A DNA stretch of 64,000 bases from Oceanobacillus limi (GTDB lineage: Bacteria; Bacillota; Bacilli; Bacillales; Amphibacillaceae). Of the stretch, positions 45,145 through 54,316 are shown one piece after another. The translations under genes and the position numbers were made by a program. The stretch covers positions 1 to 64,000 of the forward strand of contig NZ_FOHE01000015.1 in the NCBI RefSeq assembly GCF_900111445.1. Direction: 5' to 3'. Numbering within the stretch: the first letter of the stretch is position 1; each line of letters begins with the position of its first letter. The notes beneath the pieces were generated by a model, which was not told the origin of the DNA, made no database searches, and saw only the letters and a list, made by a program, of their open reading frames with translations.

Positions 45145-48100
45145 CTACCTTAATGTGACAATTCCTATACTATCGATTTCGATAAGATCTGACCGATGTT
45201 TGATCTCATAGGGAAGCACTTTTTCTTTTCCACTACCTTTTTGACGAATAATTCCTTTATCCGATAAGAAATCGTGAATAGCTGTTTCATGGAAGTTACC
45301 ATTATATTCCTTTTTAAGAACTGTATAGACCAGTTCATTAAATGTCGTAATCGGACTATCCGCTCGAACAAGTAGAATACGATCATAACGATAATCATGG
45401 TGAATTTTCTTTATTTGACGATATCCTTTTTGTACGAGGATACTTTTAATTAGATATGGGTTCCAACGAAAATCAATGGAAGGAAGGGCGCTTCGATAGC
45501 CTTCAATTTGATTTAAAGATAAATAATCTTTTTCGCCCATCTGTGCTTCAATATAATTGATTAGTTGATTTTCTACATCTTTAGAAATAGTAAAATTACT
45601 AGCAGGATAGAAAATTCCAAGATCAATCTCCATAAAATAGTTATTCTCGATTATTTTCTCTAGTAGATTAGAAGCCATTAATGGTTTATATCCATGTTGC
45701 AGTATGAAGTCTTGAATTTCTTTTCTCGTAGTCTCTTCCCTAAACTCATGAACAATTACTTCTTCAAAACTTGTAATTTCACTATCTTCCTCATACAAGA
45801 AATTGTTCTGCCCTTTTAATGTAGGAATTAAGCTCTTAATAATAGATGCAAGTTTACTTGTGCTGTTAATCTCTTTTGTTTGAATAATTGGTGCTAGTTT
45901 TTTATTAAATAATATTTGTTCAAAAATAATGCCAGATGTGGTGTATCCATTTTCCATCGTTTTTTTGGCTACATGAATGAGTTCTGTTTTTTCTGCTTCA
46001 GTAAGCCCAAGTGCACCCAATAATTTAATCGTGTTTTTTTCCCAAGAAATAATGTGATTGGAATTTGAAATAGCTAAATCTATTTTATATCTCGGCCATT
46101 TTAATTCCTGTTCTAATTGATCTCTTGTTGCAGTTCCACCTAGGTTGTCAATTGTAGCAATGATACGGTCCTCAACGTTTAAACGTTCATTGTTATCCCG
46201 ATATATATCTAACGTATTACCTCTGCCAATACTAAATTTATCGGCAAGGAAGTATTTCACAATCGAGTATAGATGGAGTTTGTTTGTAATGTGATAGGGT
46301 GCTAGTTTACTTTGAAATGCTTCAAATATTTCTTCAGCATTTATGACATCTACTTCTTCAAATCGCGCAGATATATAGCTCTGAATTTGATCGATCAACT
46401 CGGAGTGAATGGATTCCGGTTCAAACCATTGGAATGTAAAGCGATCAACTAGTAGGATGTTTTCAGAATCTCGAATTCTAGCTTCAATTGATCTAGTAGA
46501 ATCGCCCAACTGATAATTAAAGTGCACTTTTGCTAGATTACGTAGCTCTTCAACCGACGAATCATCCAGTTTAAACGGTTCATGGATATAGTTTTTAAAA
46601 ATTAATTCAAGTACATCGATGATTTTTAGCTTATTTAATGAATAAAAAGTTCCGTATTCATGATATCCATATTTCTCTATAATCTTTTTAAGGTCTAAAT
46701 CATAATCCGTTTCCAATATCTCTTCAACCGTTTCTTCGTAATCCTTTAGATTAAAAGTAGAAGGGAGTTCTTCCATAATCCCTGTTAACTTTTCAACAAA
46801 CGAAGATTTTTCCTCTGATTCTAAAAAGAATGAATCAATTTCTTCTGAATACGGAAGAACAGCATCTTTCATTTTGAACATTGCCAACATATCCTGGTGT
46901 TCCGTTCCGATGATTTGTATCAGCTTGTCAGAAGGGATAAACAAATTATTTTTAGCTATCAAACGCATAATTAAAGGGAACTTTTCCCCGTGAAGCAAAC
47001 TAGTAATCTTATTAACTAACTTTTTCTCCAATTGTCGTATCCGTTCGCGTGTTACATTAAAAGCTTCTCCAGTTTCTTCTAATGTTTTTTGTTTTAGAAA
47101 CCGCAACTTTAATATAAGTAACTCCCTATCCTTTAGTTGGGATTTTACTTTTTCGATGGTATCTCTTGGGCTCGATAACTTGTTTAATTGGAACGACAAT
47201 TCAAAAAGTAGTTTTTTATCGTTTAATGCTGTAATTGATTCAATATGTTGATTTTCTAATTCCGAAACAGTCATGACAGGGATTGCTTCCGTTGATGATA
47301 AATGAAATACTTCAAGAAGTTCGGAGACTTCCAAATCCTTCACATATGGATATAATTCACCAGTTGAAAATATTTCTATTTCATCAAGTTGATTGGAATC
47401 GGCTATTTCATTTAATGTTTCCATGATCGTTTCTACCTTTTTTGTCCCAACCCCAGGTAATTTAGCATATTCATGAATATGGTTTGCAGTAATTTCATCA
47501 ATCGTTGTTATTCCTTCGTTTTTACAATATTCAACGAATTTATTATGCTTATTTTCATAGAAAGCTTCCGTTATTGTAATTAACGAAGCTGCAAGACTTT
47601 GTTTAGGGACGACGTAATTAAAGGCCTCCTCATTTTCAAGGGTGAAAACGTCTGTTCCTTCCAATTGGACACCGTATGTTTCAAGTTTGTCTGTAACCAT
47701 ATAAAACTTTCGATTACCTACACCCTTGGTATTTTTATATTCAACAAGATGTTTATTGGTTATATCCTCTAAAAACGTAAGATTATTTCTTCTGCAATAA
47801 CTTCGGAATGAGTTGTATTTATTTTCGTTAAATATTTCATGAATTGTTCGTGAGGTGTCAGGTTCTTTGTTAGTGGAGTTATGTTCGAGTATATGGTTCG
47901 CTGCAATTTCTTTAACGGTTTGTCGAGCTGGATCTTCCTGTATTTCAAAGCTGGCATGACGAAACTCATCCTCTAACTCAAGGATGTCAATGGATGCATT
48001 GATATAGCGAAATCCATCTAGTGGAATGTGATGAAAAAAGAGGTCACTTTGTACAGCAAATCGATCGATAAAACTAGATAGACCTAGTCGCTTCCAGTTG

Positions 48101-48393
48101 ATTTTTTTGTATCTATCCTGATTTGATGTAACAATTATATTGTTGGTTTCTTGTAATGTAAACGTTGGCAAAATATTATTCGCTTTTTCTGTGAAAAATT
48201 GAAATCCGCGTAATGTCAGTTCATCCGTTAGGTCGATAAACTTTTCTCTATCTTCAATATAAAGTCTACGAATGGCATCCATAGGGATTTTATTATCTAT
48301 AGGTTGTACCGATTGAAAAAACTCGCTCAATAGTTGACTTTGAATGTTTCTTACATTATCCACATAATTAGGGATTAAAATATAATCTATCAT
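45145..48393 (-). CDS. 1082-residue protein with sigma-70 region-4-like HTH and HhH-like repeats
   Basis: Start ATG 48393 (GGAGGTG six bases before); an in-frame ATG 16 codons earlier has no site. Residues about 417-462 read LKDRELLILKLRFLKQKT then VTRERIRQLEKKLVNKI, an almost textbook sigma-70 region 4 helix-turn-helix. Two earlier repeats share a helix-hairpin-helix look: NTKGVGNRKF (about 222) and KLPGVGTKKVE (about 312), each preceded by a YC-x5-I/L-x-DIT element. The C-terminal half has winged-helix-like units (GTATRDQLEQELKWPRYKI). No region 2, so not a normal sigma factor. Probably a DNA-recognition or scaffold protein, first in its operon. Family not recognised. Confidence 0.82.
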   Translation of the reverse strand: MIDYILIPNYVDNVRNIQSQLLSEFFQSVQPIDNKIPMDAIRRLYIEDREKFIDLTDELTLRGFQFFTEKANNILPTFTLQETNNIIVTSNQDRYKKINWKRLGLSSFIDRFAVQSDLFFHHIPLDGFRYINASIDILELEDEFRHASFEIQEDPARQTVKEIAANHILEHNSTNKEPDTSRTIHEIFNENKYNSFRSYCRRNNLTFLEDITNKHLVEYKNTKGVGNRKFYMVTDKLETYGVQLEGTDVFTLENEEAFNYVVPKQSLAASLITITEAFYENKHNKFVEYCKNEGITTIDEITANHIHEYAKLPGVGTKKVETIMETLNEIADSNQLDEIEIFSTGELYPYVKDLEVSELLEVFHLSSTEAIPVMTVSELENQHIESITALNDKKLLFELSFQLNKLSSPRDTIEKVKSQLKDRELLILKLRFLKQKTLEETGEAFNVTRERIRQLEKKLVNKITSLLHGEKFPLIMRLIAKNNLFIPSDKLIQIIGTEHQDMLAMFKMKDAVLPYSEEIDSFFLESEEKSSFVEKLTGIMEELPSTFNLKDYEETVEEILETDYDLDLKKIIEKYGYHEYGTFYSLNKLKIIDVLELIFKNYIHEPFKLDDSSVEELRNLAKVHFNYQLGDSTRSIEARIRDSENILLVDRFTFQWFEPESIHSELIDQIQSYISARFEEVDVINAEEIFEAFQSKLAPYHITNKLHLYSIVKYFLADKFSIGRGNTLDIYRDNNERLNVEDRIIATIDNLGGTATRDQLEQELKWPRYKIDLAISNSNHIISWEKNTIKLLGALGLTEAEKTELIHVAKKTMENGYTTSGIIFEQILFNKKLAPIIQTKEINSTSKLASIIKSLIPTLKGQNNFLYEEDSEITSFEEVIVHEFREETTRKEIQDFILQHGYKPLMASNLLEKIIENNYFMEIDLGIFYPASNFTISKDVENQLINYIEAQMGEKDYLSLNQIEGYRSALPSIDFRWNPYLIKSILVQKGYRQIKKIHHDYRYDRILLVRADSPITTFNELVYTVLKKEYNGNFHETAIHDFLSDKGIIRQKGSGKEKVLPYEIKHRSDLIEIDSIGIVTLR

Positions 48394-48480
48394 AAGGAAC
48401 ACCTCCAAGTATTGTTGAAGCATATTTCTTTTGGTAATCAAATATTAATTAGACCGTCCTTTATCTTTAACTATGATTCT

Positions 48481-48509
48481 ATTTTGTTCTATTTATAAAC
48501 CTTTGTCAA
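48481..48509 (-). promoter_or_regulatory. Probable promoter of the DndD-like operon
   Basis: On the minus strand: -35 TTGACA (48509-48504, 6/6), 17-bp spacer, -10 CAAAAT (48486-48481, 4/6). About 88 bp lie between the -10 and the start codon at 48393. The palindromic repeat lies just upstream. Confidence 0.5.
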
Positions 48510-48523
48510 CACCCTTTTTTTAT

Positions 48524-48564
48524 GGTGCCAGGCACTTGTCAAATTCCGACAAGTGCCTGGCACC
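48524..48564. repeat. Dispersed palindromic repeat, full copy between divergent genes
   Basis: GGTGCCAGGCACTTGTC / GACAAGTGCCTGGCACC around AAATTCC. T-run on the plus-strand side (48562-48569). It separates the defence-like operon from the BcrA-type ABC genes; with the partial copy at 40428 it brackets the operon. Confidence 0.93.
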
Positions 48565-48649
48565 TTTTTGAAACTTCCTGTTCTAGGAAATCGTATGTAG
48601 TGATATGTGCTAATTTATTCGATCTAACAATTGAAGAAGGGGTGTTTTT

Positions 48650-49567
48650 GTGCAGGAACCAATGCTATCATTACAAAAAGTAAATAAGATGATTGGGAGA
48701 AATCATATCATTAGGGATCTCTCATTTGATGTGAATCCAGGAGAAATCTTCGGTTTTCTTGGTCCAAATGGAGCAGGTAAAACAACCACGATACGGATGG
48801 TTGTGGGGCTTACTGGAATATCATCTGGTGATATAAGAATTAACGATTTTAGTATTACAAAGGATTATAAAAATGCCATCCAATACGTAGGAACGATTGT
48901 AGAAAACCCTGAATTATATCCTTATCTAACTGCAGAGAAAAATCTTCTGCATTATGCTCGCATGAGTAAGAATGTCACAAAAGAAGATATCAAGCAACGC
49001 CTAGAGCTTGTTCGTCTATCTCATGTCCGAGATCAAAAGGTATCAAGGTTCTCGCTTGGTATGAAACAGCGTTTAGGTATAGCTCAGGCAATGCTTCATA
49101 ACCCAAAGGTATTAATTTTAGATGAACCCACCAATGGGTTAGATCCAGCTGGGGTACGAGAAATGCGTGATTATTTACGTAAAGTAGCCAAGGAAGAAAA
49201 TATTGCGATATTGGTATCGAGTCACTTGCTATCTGAAATGGAGCTCATGTGTGACCGTTTTGCTATTATTCAAAACGGAAAATTAGTAAAGGTTGAAGAG
49301 GTTTCTAGTGAAGGACAAATGGATGTTGCAAGTTTTTATCGTATAGAAGTAGATGAGCCTAACAAAGCCAAAAAACTTCTATTAGATAAATATGTTGATG
49401 AAGTCGGGCTTGATGATGAAATAATTCGTGTAAATGTTACGAAGGAAAAAATCGGTAAGATTATTACTTTCTTAACAAATAATGATATGACGATTTATGA
49501 AGTCATACGAGAAAAACAAACATTAGAAGATCGGTTCTTAGAGGCAACCGAAGGGGAGGTGTCCTAA
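48650..49567 (+). CDS. ABC transporter ATP-binding protein, BcrA type
   Basis: 305 residues from GTG 48650 after GAAGAAGGGG. Walker A FLGPNGAGKTTTIRM, VGTIVENPELYPYLTAEKNL, signature RFSLGMKQRLGIAQAM, Walker B VLILDEPTNGLDP and SSHLLSEME; about 85 C-terminal residues vary. Same subfamily as the ATPase at 30566 (bacitracin/lantibiotic exporters). Shares a TAATG overlap with the permease gene. No two-component system is adjacent. Confidence 0.9.
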   Translation: MQEPMLSLQKVNKMIGRNHIIRDLSFDVNPGEIFGFLGPNGAGKTTTIRMVVGLTGISSGDIRINDFSITKDYKNAIQYVGTIVENPELYPYLTAEKNLLHYARMSKNVTKEDIKQRLELVRLSHVRDQKVSRFSLGMKQRLGIAQAMLHNPKVLILDEPTNGLDPAGVREMRDYLRKVAKEENIAILVSSHLLSEMELMCDRFAIIQNGKLVKVEEVSSEGQMDVASFYRIEVDEPNKAKKLLLDKYVDEVGLDDEIIRVNVTKEKIGKIITFLTNNDMTIYEVIREKQTLEDRFLEATEGEVS

Positions 49568-50520
49568 TGTTATTGAAATTGATTCAAAATGAATGGATGA
49601 AATTATTTAGTCGGATTGGTACATATGTTATGTGTGGAATATTACTTCTTGGATTGGTTACTACTGCAGCTTTTACATTTTACACGAAAACCCAAGAAGA
49701 GGACTTGCCTAGTAAGGAGCAATGGGAACAAGAATTGCTCCAAGAAAATGAGAATCTCGCTGTCGATGAGCAGGAGACCAATAACAATTATATCCTTAAC
49801 TATGCTAGAAGTAATCAAGCGATCAATACATACCGTATAGAGAACGACATTTCACCATATGAAGTTACTAATGTATGGACATATATCGAGTCGAATAATA
49901 TGCTTATCCAACTCATTGGAGTCTTCATTATAATAGTAGGGGCGTCTATTGTTGCCCATGAATTTAATAAAGGGACAATAAAACTATTATTGGTTCGATC
50001 TGCTTCTAGAAATCAAATACTAGCATCTAAGTTTATAACGACCATTTTGTTCGGTCTATTCTTGTTAGCATTACTATTTGGTTTATCATTTGTAGTAGGA
50101 AGTATCTTATTTGGGTTCGATGGTACGGCTGTTCACCTTTCTTATATAGACGGTGAAGTTGTTGAGCGTTCAAGGATATTATTTTTAGGGTTAAGCTATT
50201 TATCTAGCTCTGTTAAACTCGTTATGCTTACTTCGTTCGCTTTTATGATATCTACTATCTTTAGAAACGAAACCATAGCGATTGCACTATCGGTTATGCT
50301 CATGTTTGTAGGAAGTCAAGCAACTAATATTTTAGCCTTGTTTACTGATTGGGCAAAATATTCGCTATTTGCAAATACAAATCTAGATGTGTATTTTACA
50401 AATGGACCAATGGTTGAAGGGATGACATTATTATTTTCTGTTGTTGTATTAATCATTTACTTAAGCCTATTTTTATTTCTCGCATTCTTATTCTTTAAGA
50501 AAAGAGACGTCAGCATATAA
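49567..50520 (+). CDS. ABC-2 type permease
   Basis: 317 residues; ATG overlaps the previous stop. N-terminal helix (about 17-38), an extracellular acidic stretch to about residue 110, then five helices starting with LIQLIGVFIIIVGASIVAHE; EFNKGTIKLLLVRSASRNQ is the cytoplasmic motif of BcrB/YydJ-like permeases. Works with the ATPase upstream; substrate unknown. Confidence 0.88.
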   Translation: MLLKLIQNEWMKLFSRIGTYVMCGILLLGLVTTAAFTFYTKTQEEDLPSKEQWEQELLQENENLAVDEQETNNNYILNYARSNQAINTYRIENDISPYEVTNVWTYIESNNMLIQLIGVFIIIVGASIVAHEFNKGTIKLLLVRSASRNQILASKFITTILFGLFLLALLFGLSFVVGSILFGFDGTAVHLSYIDGEVVERSRILFLGLSYLSSSVKLVMLTSFAFMISTIFRNETIAIALSVMLMFVGSQATNILALFTDWAKYSLFANTNLDVYFTNGPMVEGMTLLFSVVVLIIYLSLFLFLAFLFFKKRDVSI

Positions 50521-50538
50521 TTTTATAGATTCCATATC

Positions 50539-50579
50539 GGTGCCAGGCACCTGTCAAATTTCGACAAGTGCCTGGCACC
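50539..50579. repeat. Dispersed palindromic repeat, full copy
   Basis: GGTGCCAGGCACCTGTC / GACAAGTGCCTGGCACC around AAATTTC, between the permease gene and the convergent 38-residue gene. Confidence 0.92.
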
Positions 50580-50624
50580 AAGATAGGAGTTATTTTCGTT
50601 TCTAATCATATCTACAAGGTCCAA

Positions 50625-50741
50625 TTAATTTTTGACGATCTTTTCTAATTGTTTCTTACCTTCCTCTGTTAGATATGCATTTTTGTCGTTCAGGAGTTTT
50701 TTTGCTAAGTCAGTTGTCATATTATTAGGCTTATTTGCCAT
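50625..50741 (-). CDS. 38-residue basic small protein
   Basis: Short gene on the minus strand with an excellent ribosome site AAAGGAGGAT seven to eight bases before ATG 50741. The product reads MANKPNNMTTDLAKKLLND then KNAYLTEEGKKQLEKIVKN; charged, helical, soluble. No family recognised. The ribosome site and full-length amphipathic pattern support it being real; nothing nearby hints at its role. Confidence 0.55.
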   Translation of the reverse strand: MANKPNNMTTDLAKKLLNDKNAYLTEEGKKQLEKIVKN

Positions 50742-50999
50742 AAAAATATCCTCCTTTCTGCCTCTCATTATTACAGTACGCTATCCAAATAGAAAGGAAA
50801 TGGACAAGTGGACTAGGAGGAGAGTGGAATTTAGTTGACTTATCAATCAGGTATCCATATCTTTGACCATTCAATGTTCGTTTTGCAGAAATAGGAATGT
50901 AATTTGACAGAAAAAGAATGCTATATCAAACTGTCAAAATTGTAAATCACGGAATACTTTAGTATGATTTCTTTATCACTAGCGAGAGGAGCATCAAAC

Positions 51000-51860
51000 A
51001 TGAAATCAGCGTTAGTTTTTGGGGGAACTCGATTTTTTGGAAAGGATTTAGTCCGATCTCTGTTAGATAGAGGGGTTCAAGTAACAATTGCAACGAGGCA
51101 AAGCAGTGAGGATTCATTTGGTGAAGAAGTGGACCGTTTAAAAGTAGATCGATTTGATGAAGGCTCTATCCATTCAGCAGTAGAAGGTAGGGAATGGGAT
51201 GTTGTGTTTGATCAACTTTGTTTTTCTTCCAAAGATGCTCAGATTGCAGTTGAAGCTCTAGAAGGTAAAGTTCAACGTTATGTTTTCACTTCAACTTTAT
51301 CTGTTTATGATAATGGAGAAGCAATGCCTGAGGAATATTTTAACCCGTATACGTACGAACTGAAAATGGTAAGTAAAGATGAAGTGTCATATCAGGAAGG
51401 AAAAAGGCAAGCAGAGGCTTATTTCTTTCAGCAATCCAACCTTCCCGTTGTTGCGATGCGTATTCCAATTGTACTAGGTGAAGAAGATTATACAGAAAGA
51501 TTATGGCATTATGTGAATCAAATTAAAGAAGGGAATGCGGTTTATTTTCCTAATCCAAAAGTAGAAATGTGTTTCATACATCAAAGAGAGGCTGGGGATT
51601 TTCTCTCTTGGATTGCAGAATCTGATTATACTGGACCTATCAATGCATGTGCGAACGGTCAAATTTCGATGGAGGATTTAGTATCAAATATCGAAGAACA
51701 AACGGGAAGGGAAGCTACCATTACGACAGAAGAAAAATTAACTTCACCGTATGGAATTGAGCAAACGTGGTCTCTTAGTAATGAGAAAGCTACTAATTTA
51801 GGATATGCCTTTACAGAATTAAGGGCGTGGTTACCTGAACTCATTCGGAGATTAGGTTAA
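51000..51860 (+). CDS. NAD(P)-dependent epimerase/dehydratase-like protein (extended SDR)
   Basis: 286 residues from ATG 51000, after GAGAGGAG. Rossmann glycine motif VFGGTRFFGKDL at residues 6-17, then a typical SDR series with TSTLSVYD (Ser/Thr of the active site) and YQEGKRQAE, matching the YxxxK pair. RIPIVLGEEDYTERL is found in the atypical/extended branch close to isoflavone reductase-like and NmrA-type members. Cytoplasmic. Substrate unknown. Single gene with its own terminator. Confidence 0.87.
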   Translation: MKSALVFGGTRFFGKDLVRSLLDRGVQVTIATRQSSEDSFGEEVDRLKVDRFDEGSIHSAVEGREWDVVFDQLCFSSKDAQIAVEALEGKVQRYVFTSTLSVYDNGEAMPEEYFNPYTYELKMVSKDEVSYQEGKRQAEAYFFQQSNLPVVAMRIPIVLGEEDYTERLWHYVNQIKEGNAVYFPNPKVEMCFIHQREAGDFLSWIAESDYTGPINACANGQISMEDLVSNIEEQTGREATITTEEKLTSPYGIEQTWSLSNEKATNLGYAFTELRAWLPELIRRLG

Positions 51861-51878
51861 GATGTAAAAATTAATAGC

Positions 51879-51920
51879 AAAACACTTGTAAGCTGAGGAA
51901 TAAATTTACAAGTGTTTTTT
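51879..51920 (+). terminator. Rho-independent terminator after the epimerase gene
   Basis: Perfect 13-bp stem AAAACACTTGTAA / TTACAAGTGTTTT with 14-base loop and a T-run. Confidence 0.9.
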
Positions 51921-51937
51921 GTGTAGGAGGAATGCTA

Positions 51938-52246
51938 ATGAAGCCTTTTACAGAAAAAGTTATTTTAATCATTAAGCAAATACCTCAAGGTAGTGTCATG
52001 ACATATGGACAAATCGCTCGTCTGGCAGGAAGTCCTAGAGGAGCTAGGCAAGTTGTTCGCATTCTTCATTCTATGAGTAAAAAGCATCATCTTCCTTGGC
52101 ATCGAGTTATTAATGCAAAAGGGAAAGTAGCGGTAAAAGATGATGCTATTTATCAAGAGCAAATCTATTCATTACAAATGGAAGGTGTCAAAGTTTCTGA
52201 AAAAGGCAGGGTAGATTTAGAACAATATCAATGGTTTGAGGAGTAA
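51938..52246 (+). CDS. Alkyltransferase-like (ATL) DNA repair protein
   Basis: 102 residues from ATG 51938 (AGGAGG seven bases before). It has the DNA-binding helix-turn-helix of O6-alkylguanine alkyltransferases, VMTYGQIARLAG and GARQVVRIL, and PWHRVINAKGKV in place of the active PCHRVI: Cys is replaced by Trp54. This is the hallmark of ATL proteins, which bind O6-alkylguanine and hand it to nucleotide excision repair instead of repairing it themselves. Size and motif agree; confident. Confidence 0.92.
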   Translation: MKPFTEKVILIIKQIPQGSVMTYGQIARLAGSPRGARQVVRILHSMSKKHHLPWHRVINAKGKVAVKDDAIYQEQIYSLQMEGVKVSEKGRVDLEQYQWFEE

Positions 52247-52252
52247 AATAGC

Positions 52253-52292
52253 GGTGCCAGGCACTTGTCGAATTCGACAAGTGCCTGGCACC
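52253..52292. repeat. Dispersed palindromic repeat, perfect 40-bp copy with T-run
   Basis: GGTGCCAGGCACTTGTCGAA and its exact inverse; no mismatch. Seven T follow, so on the plus strand it has the full form of a rho-independent terminator for the ATL gene. Confidence 0.95.
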
Positions 52293-52412
52293 TTTTTTTG
52301 AAAAGTATTTGAACAAAGGAGGTTTGGTGTAGAATTTATAGGAAATAATGATAAAATTATTTAATGATACTTTTTTAATCTATAAATAATCATAGTAGGT
52401 GAGGTGTTTTTA

Positions 52413-53087
52413 ATGGCAAGTCAAAATAAATCTCCTTTTGGATTGATTATGATTGTAACATTGGTAGTTGTTGCTTTGGCTGTTGCTCTCGTAATTATTA
52501 ACAATAGTATGGAATCAGATGTTGGTACTTCATTTGATGAGGCACCTTCTATTGAAGGACAACCTGTTATGGGAGAAGAAGATGCTCCTGTTACGGTTGT
52601 AGAATTTGGAGATTTTAAATGTCCATCATGTAAAGCATGGGGAGAAAATATTTATCCACAATTCGTAAAAGACTATGTAGAAACTGGTAAGGTGAAATTT
52701 GCCTATGTGAATGTGTTATTCCATGGCAATGAATCAAAATTAGCTTCCCTGGCTGCGGAATCTGTTTACAAGCAAAACCCAGAGATCTACTGGGATTTTC
52801 ATAAAGAGATTTATAAGGAACAACCGGCAAGCCATGATACAGCATGGGTAACCGAAGAAAAACTGTTAGAAATAGCAAATAATTATTCCGAGATAGACAC
52901 GGAACAATTACAAAACGATTTAGAAAACAATACTGATATCAACCAGGTTAACAAGGATACAGAACTGGTCACGAAATATGAGGTCGAGTTAACGCCAACG
53001 ATTATGGTTGATAATGTGGTAATAGAAGATCCATTTGATTATGAAGCAATTGAGGAAGCTATTGAAATAGCTTTAGAGGATAACTAG
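52413..53087 (+). CDS. bdbD: Thiol-disulfide oxidoreductase BdbD (DsbA-like)
   Basis: 224 residues from ATG 52413 after TAGGTGAGG. N-terminal membrane anchor (about 8-31), then a DsbA-like thioredoxin fold with CPSC (residues 70-73) in VEFGDFKCPSCKAWG and the cis-Pro element ELTPTIMVD. It oxidises cysteines of proteins outside the membrane and is recharged by BdbC, whose gene starts at the very next base after its stop. Confidence 0.92.
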   Translation: MASQNKSPFGLIMIVTLVVVALAVALVIINNSMESDVGTSFDEAPSIEGQPVMGEEDAPVTVVEFGDFKCPSCKAWGENIYPQFVKDYVETGKVKFAYVNVLFHGNESKLASLAAESVYKQNPEIYWDFHKEIYKEQPASHDTAWVTEEKLLEIANNYSEIDTEQLQNDLENNTDINQVNKDTELVTKYEVELTPTIMVDNVVIEDPFDYEAIEEAIEIALEDN

Positions 53088-53510
53088 ATGGCAAATCGAA
53101 ATCAAATATTCTTATATCTTGCATGGATTGTTGCACTAGCCGCAACCTTAGGGAGTTTGTATTTCAGTGAAATTCGTGGATATATTCCTTGTGAGCTTTG
53201 TTGGTATCAACGTATTTTAATGTATCCTCTTGCACTTATTCTTGGTATTGCCACTTTTAAAAATGAAAGTTCCGTAAAAAAGTATGTCCTACCAATGGCT
53301 GTGATTGGGTGGGGGATTTCATTGTTCCATTATTTGGAGCAGAAGGTACCCGGTTTCGCAGAAATTAAACCTTGTAAAAACGGTGTCCCATGTAGTGCAG
53401 AATATATTAATTGGCTCGGTTTTATTACTATTCCATTTTTAGCATTGACGGCTTTTAGTTTCATTATTATCATCATGATTTTCATTAAATCAAAAAACTT
53501 GAATAAATAA
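53088..53510 (+). CDS. bdbC: Disulfide bond formation protein BdbC (DsbB-like)
   Basis: 140 residues, four helices. First cysteine pair CELC (35-38) in PCELCWYQRILMYPL, second pair Cys96/Cys102 in KPCKNGVPC, the DsbB arrangement for passing electrons from BdbD to quinone. ATG follows the bdbD TAG directly. In B. subtilis this pair is needed for competence and disulfide-bonded exported proteins. Confidence 0.92.
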   Translation: MANRNQIFLYLAWIVALAATLGSLYFSEIRGYIPCELCWYQRILMYPLALILGIATFKNESSVKKYVLPMAVIGWGISLFHYLEQKVPGFAEIKPCKNGVPCSAEYINWLGFITIPFLALTAFSFIIIIMIFIKSKNLNK

Positions 53511-53522
53511 CTGTTTCAGCTT

Positions 53523-53553
53523 AAGCGTGTAGAGGTTCTCTACATGCTTTTTT
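53523..53553 (+). terminator. Rho-independent terminator after bdbC
   Basis: AAGCGTGTAGAG / CTCTACATGCTT (one wobble), three-base loop, T-run. Confidence 0.85.
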
Positions 53554-53725
53554 AAATCTTTATTTAGCTCATCTCAGCCGGACTGTTTGTACGAGTACAT
53601 CATGGAAACCCTATTACATTTTGTGCGGTCAATCGCCCTCCCAATCCGTATTTTAAGTGAATATGAAGAACCCTTGCGTGCACCTGCATACGATATCATA
53701 TGCTCAAAGAAAGAAGGGGAGATAC

Positions 53726-54220
53726 GTGATTCACACAGTGAAAATAGGTGAAACACTTCATCAAATATCCAAAGATTATCGTGTACCGTTACGTGAAATT
53801 ATTCGTGCAAATCCAGGGATAACTCCAAATATAATATATCCTGGGCAGACAATCATCATTCCAGGAGTTCCGTCACCAGAATCAAGTCCGTATTTAATTG
53901 ATGTATCGATCAATAATCGTACGCTTCAATTATTTAATAATGGGGTGCTAGAAAAACAATATCCGATCGCAGTTGGAAGAATTCTTCATGAAACACCTGT
54001 AGGGGAGTACATTATCATTAATAAAGCACCAAATCCAGGTGGGCCATTTGGAACGATGTGGATGAGCTTATCAAGACAACATTACGGTATTCACGGAACG
54101 AATGATCCAAGTTCTATAGGGAAAGCAGTATCAAGAGGGTGTATTCGTATGTATAACAATGATGTTGAAGAACTGGCTACTTTAATCCCTGTTGGAACCA
54201 AGGTTCGTATTCATCTTTAG
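53726..54220 (+). CDS. ykuD: L,D-transpeptidase YkuD with LysM domain
   Basis: 164 residues from GTG 53726 after GAAGGGGAG; a longer frame from 53657 is open but has no ribosome site. LysM at 1-47 ([31 protein letters not shown]), then the YkuD catalytic domain with [17 protein letters not shown] and IRM (His123, Cys139). Same length and order as B. subtilis YkuD, a spore/envelope enzyme that cross-links peptidoglycan by 3-3 bonds. It has no signal peptide, as in YkuD. Confidence 0.92.
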   Translation: MIHTVKIGETLHQISKDYRVPLREIIRANPGITPNIIYPGQTIIIPGVPSPESSPYLIDVSINNRTLQLFNNGVLEKQYPIAVGRILHETPVGEYIIINKAPNPGGPFGTMWMSLSRQHYGIHGTNDPSSIGKAVSRGCIRMYNNDVEELATLIPVGTKVRIHL

Positions 54221-54316
54221 TAGCTTGGTAAAACGAATTATTTTTTCTCATAATTATAAAAAAGGATAGGAATACTAAATCGGAGTATTGATACTACATT
54301 AAATGGAGGTACAACA

